Assembly: GCA_964035015.1 (NCBI GenBank)
Contig: OZ036010.1
Location: 8,394,173 to 8,458,172, forward strand
Direction: 5' to 3'
DNA: 64,000 bases
Source of the DNA: Corallium rubrum
Lineage: Eukaryota > Cnidaria > Anthozoa > Scleralcyonacea > Coralliidae
Position numbers and translations under genes: made by a program. The notes under the pieces were generated by a model. That model was not told the DNA's origin. It was given only the letters and a program-made list of their open reading frames with translations, and searched no databases. Shown here in pieces: positions 55,959-64,000 of this stretch (position 1 is its first letter; the number at the start of each line of letters is the position of its first letter).

Positions 55959-58262
55959 AAATCTGTAACTTTCGCAGTTCGGATAGTACAAACTGCGTAT
56001 TAACGTGAAAAGAAACTGCATCAAGTGGCAAACCATTTAGGAGCCAAAAAAGACGAGTCCGTTTCGAAGCATTAGACCATCTTGCACCAATTAAATGAGC
56101 AGCAGAGGCAAGCAAGTCTACACGAGGAGCAGCATATCGGTCACATTCAAAAAAGAAATGAGCGGCAGTTTCCTTCGGAATACCACACGCACAAGAAGGG
56201 GAAGATACACAATTCTTTAAATACAAATCATTATTTAAAGTGCTATTTGCTAATCTTAAACGTGTATGAAGGATAGCTGCAATACGATCACCAATATAAT
56301 ATAAAGAATTAGGAAGTACAATATCTCGCCTTCTAGAAATGTGTATCTTGAAGCTGCTTAAAGATAAGCAAGAACGAATGTCACTAGGTAAATCATTCCA
56401 AAGATTGACAGAAGAAATAAGAAATGACTTTTTAAAGCGTTCAGTTCGAGCGTAAGGAACAACCAGGTTGCCACTTTCTCGTAAACTATAATTAGTTCTG
56501 GATGTCATGTTGATATGCCAAAATACTAATTGTACAGGGACACGATTCTAACAAATAAAGAGGAGCTAAGTTATTAACAATTTTGTACATCATAAAGAGT
56601 TTATGATCACTACGCCTATCTTTCAATGTGGTCCATGCGGTTTCTTTAAGAAGGCTTTCTCTATGAGTTCCCTTTAGTGCACCAGTCACAACCCTGGCCG
56701 CTTCGAACTGAAGACTTTCAAGAAGGTCACGGTCAGCATCGCAACAACCGTCCCACAAAACGTCTGCATATTCTAAGCACGAACGAACAAGGGATTTATA
56801 TAAAATTTCTAAAGTCTTTCTTTTCAATCTTAATTTCAAAGGTTTTAACATATTGAGTTTTTTAGAAGCTTTTTGATGAATCTTAAGAATGTGAGGACGC
56901 CATGACAAGTTATAAGTGAAAGTAACACCTAGATGATCATGCTGGGCGATGTTTTCAATTTGTTCATTAAATAAATAAAGAGGAGGATGAAGCGGCTTGA
57001 TCCTCTTAGAAGAAAAAGTCATACTTTTAGTCTTTTCGATATTCATTGTTACCAGCCATTGACTAGCCCAATTTGAAATCGAATTTAGATCATTATTGAG
57101 CTTGGTAGCCGAATCAATCGGTGAACTAACTTCATCCATTAACATGGAATCGTCGGCAAAGAGAAAACATGTGGAGGAAATACTTGCAGTAATATCATTT
57201 ACATATATTAAAAAAAGTAAAGGTCCAAGTACGGATCCTTGCGGAACTCCAGCCTCAATTCTTGCCCAATCTGAACTCCTACCTTCAATAATCACACGTT
57301 GCGCCCTATCAGATAAGTAACTTTCAAACCATTTAAATAAGGACCCTTTTATACCTACACTTTTTAGCTTAGCAAGTAAGCCCCTATGCCAAACTTTGTC
57401 GAACACCTTGGAGATATCAAGAAATACTGTGCGTACTTCTTGACCTTTTTCCAAAGCTTGGTAAATTTTATTGGTTATATAAACTAACTGCATGACTGTC
57501 GAATCTCCAGGACGAAAGCCTGATTGTAAACGATAAAAAAACCCGCACTTTTCAAGAAAACTATAAAGCTGGCCAAAAACAAGTTTTTCACATACTTTGG
57601 ATAAGCTAGCCAACAACGATACTGGACGATAATTTGACTTAAACTGTCGATTATCTTTTTTAAATAAAGGAATAACGTTTGCTAACTTCCAACTCATTGG
57701 ATATTTTCCAGAAGAGAGTGAAAGGTTTATAAGGCGAGTAAGGGGTTTGTAGATACCATCCGCACAAATCTTAAGCGTTTTATTACTAATATTATCAAAC
57801 CCACATGCCTTGGAAGTGTCTAAATTATATAAAATATTAAACACTTGAAGTTCATTTACAACAATAAATGATAATGAATGATGAGTACTGGGCAAGAACG
57901 GAATAGGAGCATCGGCCGCAGATGGCAGTACAGTCTGACTTACAAAGTAATCGTTAAAGACTTGGGCTTTTTGCCGTGAATCAGAAATAACATTACCGTT
58001 ATCAAGTAAGTCAGGTATAGATGAACAACACTTCTTTCCAAGTAAAGATTTCGAGATACCCCACCACTTTTTAGCTGATGTCAGCGGATTTGCTAATAGA
58101 GTATTCAATTTGTCATCATACTCTTTCTTAGCCTTCTTAATTAGTTTAACAACAAAATTCCTTTGAATACGGTAGCGTTCCCAACATGAAGAACTCTTAA
58201 CACTGCTAAAGCGAGTAAGAAAACGATCTCGTTTACGGATAGCCCGACGAATCGAGCTATCC
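55955..58262 (-). pseudogene. LINE D reverse transcriptase with C-terminal zinc module, frameshifted
   Basis: The minus-strand frame from 58262 down to about 56510 encodes a LINE RT without endonuclease: KWWGISKSLLGKK linker, YRPVSLLASLSKVCEKLV, motif A FLDISKVFDKVWH, AGVPQGSVLGPLLFLIYVND, catalytic FADDSMLM, and thumb (LVRSCLEYADVLWDG). A frame change near 56510 moves the C-terminus to the next frame (56508-55975). That part has a CAC-x5-ETAAHFFFEC zinc-knuckle-like module seen at the end of some LINE proteins. The upstream (TA)n-encoded IYIY residues are not real protein. It is a 5'-truncated, dead copy. Confidence 0.85.
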
Positions 58263-58301
58263 GATGCCAGAGCGCTCAAACTGCAAGCAGTGAGCGTGCG
58301 C

Positions 58302-58303
<2 letters not shown>
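58263..58303 (-). repeat. Retrozyme remnant flanking LINE D
   Basis: CCAGAGCGCTCAAACTGCAA followed by GCAGTGAGCGTGCGCACAAT equals part of the 230-bp unit (compare 55846-55884). LINE D is therefore bracketed by direct repeats of retrozyme plus TA tract. Confidence 0.85.

Positions 58304-58360
<57 letters not shown>
58304..58360. repeat. (TA)n microsatellite
   Basis: A TA tract between the retrozyme remnant and a family 2 Penelope tail. Confidence 0.95.
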
Positions 58361-58447
58361 GTGTGGGTTTTGGTCTACGAAACGCAAAGAGTGCTCGATA
58401 ACATATAGTTAGAGCAAATATATAGAGATTTTCGCTTACCTCAAAAG

Positions 58448-58490
58448 TCTGCTACAGGCTGTTTCATCTAAAAAAGAATCTTCAGGCAGA
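58448..58490 (-). ncRNA. Hammerhead-like motif, Penelope family 2, copy 1
   Basis: Minus strand: stem I TCTGC/GCAGA, core CTGAAGA, stem II TCT-TTTTT-AGA behind a T:T mismatch, GAAA, stem III ACAG-C-CTGT, and A at the cleavage position. Same layout as 30840-30890 with different but pairing stems. Confidence 0.55.
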
Positions 58491-58570
58491 TGACAAAATG
58501 CAAAACGCAAAGAGTGCTCGATAACATATAGTTAGAGCAAATATATAGAGATTTTCGCTTACCTCAAAAG

Positions 58571-58613
58571 TCTGCTACAGGCTGTTTCATCTAAAAAAGA
58601 ATCTTCAGGCAGA
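58571..58613 (-). ncRNA. Hammerhead-like motif, Penelope family 2, copy 2
   Basis: Identical to the copy at 58448-58490, in the second unit of the tandem duplication. Confidence 0.55.
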
Positions 58614-58692
58614 TGACAATTTTCGAAAACAGGGGGTGCTTATATCCTTCTTGTCGGAACGTGGGAGTGTGGGGGCGGAACAATACATGCAT

Positions 58693-60816
58693 TCATGGCT
58701 TTGTTGCGCTGTTTGCGCGGAATTTGTTCCGATGACGACATTGACTGATAATTTCTGCTCTTTTGTTGAGTAAACAATTCTTGTTTTTATCTTTCAAAAT
58801 ATAAAATTTTTCTTCTAAACATAAATTACATCGTTTTGAACCTCCCGTATACGAAATAGAATGTTTTAAAATTTGCCAATTAATACTAAAATCCTTATTG
58901 TTTTCTTTCAATGCCCAAATATATTTCGAAAGTTCGGTGTCGTTTGCATGCTTTTTATGCTGAAAAGATTTAGTGTGGTTGGCCAATCGCTCTTTGAATG
59001 TGGTTGAAGTCATGCCAATGTAATTCTTGATCGTGTTTGTGTTGTTTACTGTGACTGTTACTTTGTATACTATGTCCCTAGTCATGCATTGTTTTCTAAG
59101 TGGACAAATCGTGTTTTTCTTACAATTGCAACTGCTAGTGTCCTTATCCTGTGGCATGTTATTCCTAGATATGTGTGCATTGTGTTTAGTGATTATTGAC
59201 TTAACATTGTTCATGCAGCTGTAACTTACTTTGACTGTGTTTCTGTTAAAAATCTTATGGAGCTTGTGGTGTGGTGGGAAGTGCTTGTCAATTAGGTTTA
59301 GGAAATTACGTCCTATGTTTGTGCTTACACTCTTGCTAAAAGGTGGGTTGAACCAAGTGATGTTGCGTTGCCTATTCCTGCGTGGTTGCTGTGCTGTGTG
59401 TTGAGTGTAGCTAAGATCATGATCAAAGTTGCTGTGCCTAAGTGCGTTCTGATATATGGGTGCAGATTCCTGAAAAACTTGTTCGTCTGATGAGAGAAGT
59501 GCAATGCGCTTGTTGATTGATGCAGGTAACTGTCTTGTGATGCTTGGTGGGTGGTTAGAGTGCTTATTTATGTAAAGCGGATCGTCATTGGGCTTCCTAT
59601 AGGGCCTATAATTTCCATTGTTAAGGTCGAAAGTTACATCTAAAAAGTTTACTATGCGTAAATTTGATTCGGCGGTAATTTTTAGGTCAAACTGCTCGAA
59701 AATTTTGTGGAGTTCTTTCCTTGTTTTGTCTGCTAAACGTGCTGATTTACTTTTTATAATAGCTAAACCGTCATCTCTATATAGGCCAATGCTTTCTTTG
59801 CCAAACTTCTTACTTAGGTGATTTAAAATGAAAAGGCCTACTAACTCACAAACTTCCGCGCCGTCGAAACAACCCATGGTAACGTCAAACAAACTATTGC
59901 TATCTTTTTTTATCCATGAAATCCCGGTATTGAAAAGGAGAGATTTTCTAGCGTGTTTTATTATTGAAATATTGTTTTCAGTTATAGTAGCCAAATTCGA
60001 GGCCCAAGATAATGCTTGGTCCAATAGTTTTTCAGAAATAGACGGATAGAAATCAACAATGTCAAACGAAATAAAACTATGTCTGTCCTTATCTTTTATA
60101 TTGCCAAACCACTCAATTACTTGTTTTGTATTTCTCCATTGGTTTAAATTCAGTTTTTGTCTCAAATTAGAATTAATTTTGTCCAAAATCACCTTACTTA
60201 GTTTTCCGGATTCGCTTTTAGCGGGGTTAATTAATCGGCATTTTGGATTGTTTTCGAAATTTTCTTTGTGGTCTTTTAAAGATATAAATGCTTCGCGTTT
60301 TTTCATTTTTTCAATTTTGTCGCCGATTCCTAAACTGTTCGAAATTTCTTTTAGTTCCGAATCAATTTCATCTATAGTGTCCTCGGATCCATGCTTATAT
60401 GTTTTTGTGATGTTGTCATGTAGGAGCTTGTTGTATGTGTCGAGCGGGGTTTCATAAATGTTCCTAGTTTTGTCTGCAAAAATGAAAATGTTGGGAGATG
60501 AATTAATTTTCTTTAAATCGGTAGCCAAACATTTCTGAAACTGGTTCGTATATGGCCGAAATTGTATATTTTCGATGAGTTTTATAAGGTCGTCTTCGAA
60601 AGGTTTTATTTCCGGGATAGAAGGAGGTGTTTTGTTGGACGCAAGGCCGAAAGGGTTGTTTTGGTTTTCTCTCTGTTTGTTTTTAAGAAAGAAATTGGCT
60701 TTCCATCTCATACGTTTTATTACACTTTCCACTTTTTCAATCAAATTCTTCAAATAAGCGTCCTGTGATGGTATTGGGATATTCTTTAGTGAATAGTTAA
60801 ATTTAAATTGCCGCAT
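58693..60816 (-). CDS. Penelope-like element family 2: intact RT plus GIY-YIG ORF
   Basis: About 707 residues from ATG 60816 (MRQFKFNYSLKNIPIP). An in-frame ATG at 60858 adds 14 residues but is not conserved in position with copy A. The N-terminal region has KRMRWKANFF and FADKTRNIYE. RT: REAFISLKDHKENF, motif A FISFDIVDFYPSIS, MGCFDGAEVCEL, catalytic GLYRDDGLAI, NFLDVTFDL. Linker: Cys cluster CNCKKNTICPLRKQC. The C-terminal GIY-YIG domain has NYIGMTSTTFKERLANHTKS and ELSKYIWALK, then CNLCLEEKFYIL. The enzyme nicks target DNA and primes reverse transcription there. The frame is unbroken, so it may encode active protein. It is the left arm of the large inverted repeat. Confidence 0.93.
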   Translation of the reverse strand: MRQFKFNYSLKNIPIPSQDAYLKNLIEKVESVIKRMRWKANFFLKNKQRENQNNPFGLASNKTPPSIPEIKPFEDDLIKLIENIQFRPYTNQFQKCLATDLKKINSSPNIFIFADKTRNIYETPLDTYNKLLHDNITKTYKHGSEDTIDEIDSELKEISNSLGIGDKIEKMKKREAFISLKDHKENFENNPKCRLINPAKSESGKLSKVILDKINSNLRQKLNLNQWRNTKQVIEWFGNIKDKDRHSFISFDIVDFYPSISEKLLDQALSWASNLATITENNISIIKHARKSLLFNTGISWIKKDSNSLFDVTMGCFDGAEVCELVGLFILNHLSKKFGKESIGLYRDDGLAIIKSKSARLADKTRKELHKIFEQFDLKITAESNLRIVNFLDVTFDLNNGNYRPYRKPNDDPLYINKHSNHPPSITRQLPASINKRIALLSSDEQVFQESAPIYQNALRHSNFDHDLSYTQHTAQQPRRNRQRNITWFNPPFSKSVSTNIGRNFLNLIDKHFPPHHKLHKIFNRNTVKVSYSCMNNVKSIITKHNAHISRNNMPQDKDTSSCNCKKNTICPLRKQCMTRDIVYKVTVTVNNTNTIKNYIGMTSTTFKERLANHTKSFQHKKHANDTELSKYIWALKENNKDFSINWQILKHSISYTGGSKRCNLCLEEKFYILKDKNKNCLLNKRAEIISQCRHRNKFRANSATKP

Positions 60817-61092
60817 TTTGAAGTTAAATAGAAATGAATAACGTAAACAAGAATGCACAACCGATATACGGGTGCGAATATACGTGTGGGTTTTGGTCTA
60901 CGAAACGCAAAGAGTGCTCGATAACATATAGTTAGAGCAAATATATAGAGATTTTCGCTTACCTCAAAAGTCTGCTACAGGCTGTTTCATTTAAAAAAGA
61001 ATCTTCAGGCAGATGACAATTTTCGAAAACAGGGGGTGCTTATATCGTTCTTGTCGGAACGTGGGAGTGTGGGGGCGAAACAATACATGCAT
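60817..61092 (-). promoter_or_regulatory. Penelope family 2 pseudo-LTR/leader region
   Basis: Between the 5' end of the intact minus-strand ORF and the end of the truncated upstream copy. It contains the leader (GTTTACGTTATTCATTTC-like), the CACACGTATATTCGCACCCG word and the tail sequence. In tandem Penelopes such a region carries promoter activity. Here that is inference. Confidence 0.5.
60971..61013 (-). ncRNA. Hammerhead-like motif, Penelope family 2, variant
   Basis: Same position as the other copies, but stem II reads TCT...AAA, which weakens pairing. Probably a decayed copy. Confidence 0.4.
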
Positions 61093-61485
61093 TCATGGCT
61101 TTGTTGCGCTGTTTGCGCGGAATTTGTTCCGATGACGACATTGACTGATAATTTCTGCTCTTTTGTTGAGTAAACAATTCTTGTTTTTATCTTTCAAAAT
61201 ATAAAATTTTTCTTCTAAACATAAATTACATCGTTTTGAACCTCCCGTATACGAAATAGAATGTTTTAAAATTTGCCAATTAATACTAAAATCCTTATTG
61301 TTTTCTTTCAATGCCCAAATATATTTCGAAAGTTCGGTGTCGTTTGCATGCTTTTTATGCTGAAAAGATTTAGTGTGGTTGGCCAATCGCTCTTTGAATG
61401 TGGTTGAAGTCATGCCAATGTAATTCTTGATCGTGTTTGTGTTGTTTACTGTGACTGTTGCTTTGTATACTATGTCCCTAGTCAT
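61093..61485 (-). pseudogene. Truncated Penelope family 2 copy (GIY-YIG end), left arm
   Basis: Encodes only the last 130 residues (from MTRDIVYKATV to NSATKP) and stops at the fold-back point at 61485. With the full copy at 58693-60816 it forms the usual tandem arrangement in which a truncated upstream copy acts as pseudo-LTR. Confidence 0.88.
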
Positions 61486-62377
61486 TTTATTGCTTTACAT
61501 AAATAAGCACTCTAACCACCCACCAAGCATCACAAGACAGTTACCTGCATCAATCAACAAGCGCATTGCACTTCTCTCATCAGACGAACAAGTTTTTCAG
61601 GAATCTGCACCCATATATCAGAACGCACTTAGGCACAGCAACTTTGATCATGATCTTAGCTACACTCAACACACAGCACAGCAACCACGCAGGAATAGGC
61701 AACGCAACATCACTTGGTTCAACCCACCTTTTAGCAAGAATGTAAGCACAAACATAGGACGTAATTTCCTAAACCTAATTGACAAGCACTTCCCACCACA
61801 CCACAAGCTCCATAAGATTTTTAACAGAAACACAGTCAAAGTAAGTTACAGCTGCATGAACAATGTTAAGTCAATAATCACTAAACACAATGCACACATA
61901 TCTAGGAATAACATGCCACAGGATAAGGACACTAGCAGTTGCAATTGTAAGAAAAACACGATTTGTCCACTTAGAAAACAATGCATGACTAGGGACATAG
62001 TATACAAAGCAACAGTCACAGTAAACAACACAAACACGATCAAGAATTACATTGGCATGACTTCAACCACATTCAAAGAGCGATTGGCCAACCACACTAA
62101 ATCTTTTCAGCATAAAAAGCATGCAAACGACACCGAACTTTCGAAATATATTTGGGCATTGAAAGAAAACAATAAGGATTTTAGTATTAATTGGCAAATT
62201 TTAAAACATTCTATTTCGTATACGGGAGGTTCAAAACGATGTAATTTATGTTTAGAAGAAAAATTTTATATTTTGAAAGATAAAAACAAGAATTGTTTAC
62301 TCAACAAAAGAGCAGAAATTATCAGTCAATGTCGTCATCGGAACAAATTCCGCGCAAACAGCGCAACAAAGCCATGA
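61486..62377 (+). pseudogene. Truncated Penelope family 2 copy, right arm and spacer
   Basis: Plus-strand coding from about 61493 (LYINKHSNHPPSITRQ) through the Cys cluster and GIY-YIG domain to the stop at 62377. RT is absent. A short filler (TTTTATT) joins it to the opposite-strand copy at 61485/61486. The part 61486-61984 is the unpaired centre of the inverted repeat. Confidence 0.88.
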
Positions 62378-62456
62378 ATGCATGTATTGTTTCGCCCCCA
62401 CACTCCCACGCTCCGACAAGAACGATATAAGCACCCCCTGTTTTCGAAAATTGTCA

Positions 62457-62499
62457 TCTGCCTGAAGATTCTTTTTTAGATGAAACAGCCTGTAGCAGA
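62457..62499 (+). ncRNA. Hammerhead-like motif, Penelope family 2, right arm
   Basis: Plus-strand copy with stem I TCTGC/GCAGA, core CTGAAGA at 62462-62468, stem II TCT/AGA, GAAA and stem III ACAG-C-CTGT. It is located in the pseudo-LTR between the truncated and the full copy, where Penelope hammerheads are expected. Confidence 0.55.
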
Positions 62500-62653
62500 C
62501 TTTTGAGGTAAGCGAAAATCTCTATATATTTGCTCTAACTATATGTTATCGAGCACTCTTTGCGTTTCGTAGACCAAAACCCACACGTATATTCGCACCC
62601 GTATATCGGTTGTGCACTCTTGTTTACGTTATTTATTTCTATTTAACTTCAAA

Positions 62654-64000
62654 ATGCGGCAATTTAGATTTAACTATTCACTAAAGAATATCCCAATACC
62701 ATCACAGGACGCTTATTTGAAGAATTTGATTGAAAAAGTGGAAAGTGTAATAAAACGTATGAGATGGAAAGCCAATTTCTTTCTTAAAAACAAACAGAGA
62801 GAAAACCAAAACAACCCTTTCGGCCTTACGTCCAACAAAACACCTCCTTCTATCCCGGAAATAAAACCTTTCGAAGACGACCTTATAAAACTCATCGAAA
62901 ATATACAATTTCGGCCATATACGAACCAGTTTCAGAAATGTTTGGCTACCGATTTAAAGAAAATTAATTCATCTCCCAACATTTTCATTTTTGCAGACAA
63001 AACTAGGAACATTTATGAAACCCGGCTCGACACATACAACAAGCTCCTACATGACAACATCACAAAAACATATAAGCATGGATCCGAAGACACTATAGAT
63101 GAAATTGATTCGGAACTAAAAGAAATTTCGAACAGTTTAGGAATCGGCGACAAAATTGAAAAAATGAAAAAACGCGAAGCATTTATATCTTTAAAAGACC
63201 ACAAAGAAAATTTCGAAAACAATCCAAAATGCCGATTAATTAACCCCGCTAAAAGCGAATCCGGAAAACTAAGTAAGGTGATTTTGGACAAAATTAATTC
63301 TAATTTGAGACAAAAACTGAATTTAAACCAATGGAGAAATACAAAACATGTAATTGAGTGGTTTGGCAATATAAAAGATAAGGACAGACATAGTTTTATT
63401 TCGTTTGACATTGTTGATTTCTATCCGTCTATTTCTGAAAAACTATTGGACCAAGCATTATCTTGGGCCTCGAATTTGGCTACTATAACTGAAAACAATA
63501 TTTCAATAATAAAACACGCTAGAAAATCTCTCCTTTTCAATACCGGAATTTCATGGATAAAAAAAGATAGCAATAGTTTGTTTGACGTTACCATGGGTTG
63601 TTTCGACGGCGCGGAAGTTTGTGAGTTAGTAGGCCTTTTCATTTTAAATCACCTAAGTAAGAAGTTTGGCAAAGAAAGCATTGGCCTATATAGAGATGAC
63701 GGTTTAGCTATTATAAAAAGTAAATCAGCACGTTTAGCAGACAAAACAAGGAAAGAACTCCACAAAATTTTCGAGCAGTTTGACCTAAAAATTACCGCCG
63801 AATCAAATTTACGCATAGTAAACTTTTTAGATGTAACTTTCGACCTTAACAATGGAAATTATAGGCCCTATAGGAAGCCCAATGACGATCCGCTTTACAT
63901 AAATAAGCACTCTAACCACCCACCAAGCATCACAAGACAGTTACCTGCATCAATTAACAAGCGCATTGCACTTCTCTCATCAGACGAACAAGTTTTTCAG
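62654..64000 (+). CDS. Penelope-like element family 2 ORF, right copy (cut by window end)
   Basis: ATG 62654 opens a frame (MRQFRFNYSLKNIPIP) with no stop through the window end, 449 codons. It covers the N-terminal region and the complete RT with FISFDIVDFYPSIS and GLYRDDGLAI. It is almost identical to the minus-strand ORF, with a few replacements such as Arg for Pro in the ETRLDTY segment. The GIY-YIG part lies beyond 64000. It could be a second intact element. Confidence 0.9.
   Translation, partial: MRQFRFNYSLKNIPIPSQDAYLKNLIEKVESVIKRMRWKANFFLKNKQRENQNNPFGLTSNKTPPSIPEIKPFEDDLIKLIENIQFRPYTNQFQKCLATDLKKINSSPNIFIFADKTRNIYETRLDTYNKLLHDNITKTYKHGSEDTIDEIDSELKEISNSLGIGDKIEKMKKREAFISLKDHKENFENNPKCRLINPAKSESGKLSKVILDKINSNLRQKLNLNQWRNTKHVIEWFGNIKDKDRHSFISFDIVDFYPSISEKLLDQALSWASNLATITENNISIIKHARKSLLFNTGISWIKKDSNSLFDVTMGCFDGAEVCELVGLFILNHLSKKFGKESIGLYRDDGLAIIKSKSARLADKTRKELHKIFEQFDLKITAESNLRIVNFLDVTFDLNNGNYRPYRKPNDDPLYINKHSNHPPSITRQLPASINKRIALLSSDEQVFQ

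Larger units (their letters stand above)
58361..58650 (-). repeat. Penelope family 2 tail with 122-bp tandem duplication
   Basis: The block AACGCAAAGAGTGCTCGATA to GGCAGATGACAA occurs at 58381-58499 and again at 58504-58620. Each copy contains a hammerhead-like motif on the minus strand. It is the 3' tail of the minus-strand element whose ORF starts at 60816. Confidence 0.85.
59470..64000. repeat. Large inverted repeat of Penelope family 2 (arms at least 2,016 bp)
   Basis: The left arm 59470-61485 mirrors the right arm 61985-64000 around a 499-bp spacer. Mirror positions keep a constant sum (123470) at three checked points, so there is no net length change between arms over 2 kb. Only scattered substitutions are visible. 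The right arm is cut by the window end, so the true length is greater. Confidence 0.92.

Overview
The window reads as animal nuclear DNA, most likely from a cnidarian (coral or sea anemone). Host genes are split by GT-AG introns, microsatellites are abundant, and the mix of a chromodomain-integrase Polinton, several Penelope-like families, BEL/Pao, Gypsy and non-LTR elements is typical of anthozoans. The species assignment is an inference from gene and repeat types, not a database match.

Host genes. A three-exon HECT E3 ligase gene (G2E3-like) lies on the minus strand at 656-4382. Two consecutive exons of OGG1 (8-oxoguanine DNA glycosylase) lie on the plus strand at 8317-8496 and 51484-51533. 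They join in phase and carry the catalytic Lys and Asp. The OGG1 intron between them is about 43 kb and holds most of the mobile DNA in the window.

Inside the OGG1 intron. A complete 14.4-kb Polinton/Maverick (13466-27893) with terminal inverted repeats and a 6-bp target duplication (AGGGTT) sits inside the GIY-YIG/RT ORF of an older Penelope-like element. Its left half is rightward (POLB, zinc finger, packaging ATPase, two conserved small proteins). Its right half is leftward (GRF-finger protein, a candidate Bcl-2-like protein, integrase, penton, pVI-like protein, major capsid protein, protease). It therefore has a full virion morphogenesis set, although POLB has an in-frame stop and one gene is frameshifted. 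A second Penelope copy follows head-to-head (28613-30781), with a hammerhead-like RNA motif in its tail. A young BEL/Pao element (32354-38432, 187-bp LTRs that look identical, CTTAT target duplication) splits a LINE. A Gypsy fragment, another LINE, foldback elements and small unassigned ORFs fill the rest.

Right end (52-64 kb). A LINE with an intact RT ORF (52538-54607) is followed by three tandem 230-bp units that each encode a type I hammerhead ribozyme on the minus strand, the hallmark of a retrozyme. Then come a minus-strand LINE and a very large, almost perfect inverted repeat (59470-64000) made of a second Penelope family with an intact RT/GIY-YIG ORF.

(TA)n tracts abut nearly all retroelement junctions. 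The most interesting content is the ribozyme layer (retrozyme plus Penelope hammerhead-like motifs with compensatory stem differences) and the Polinton accessory genes.
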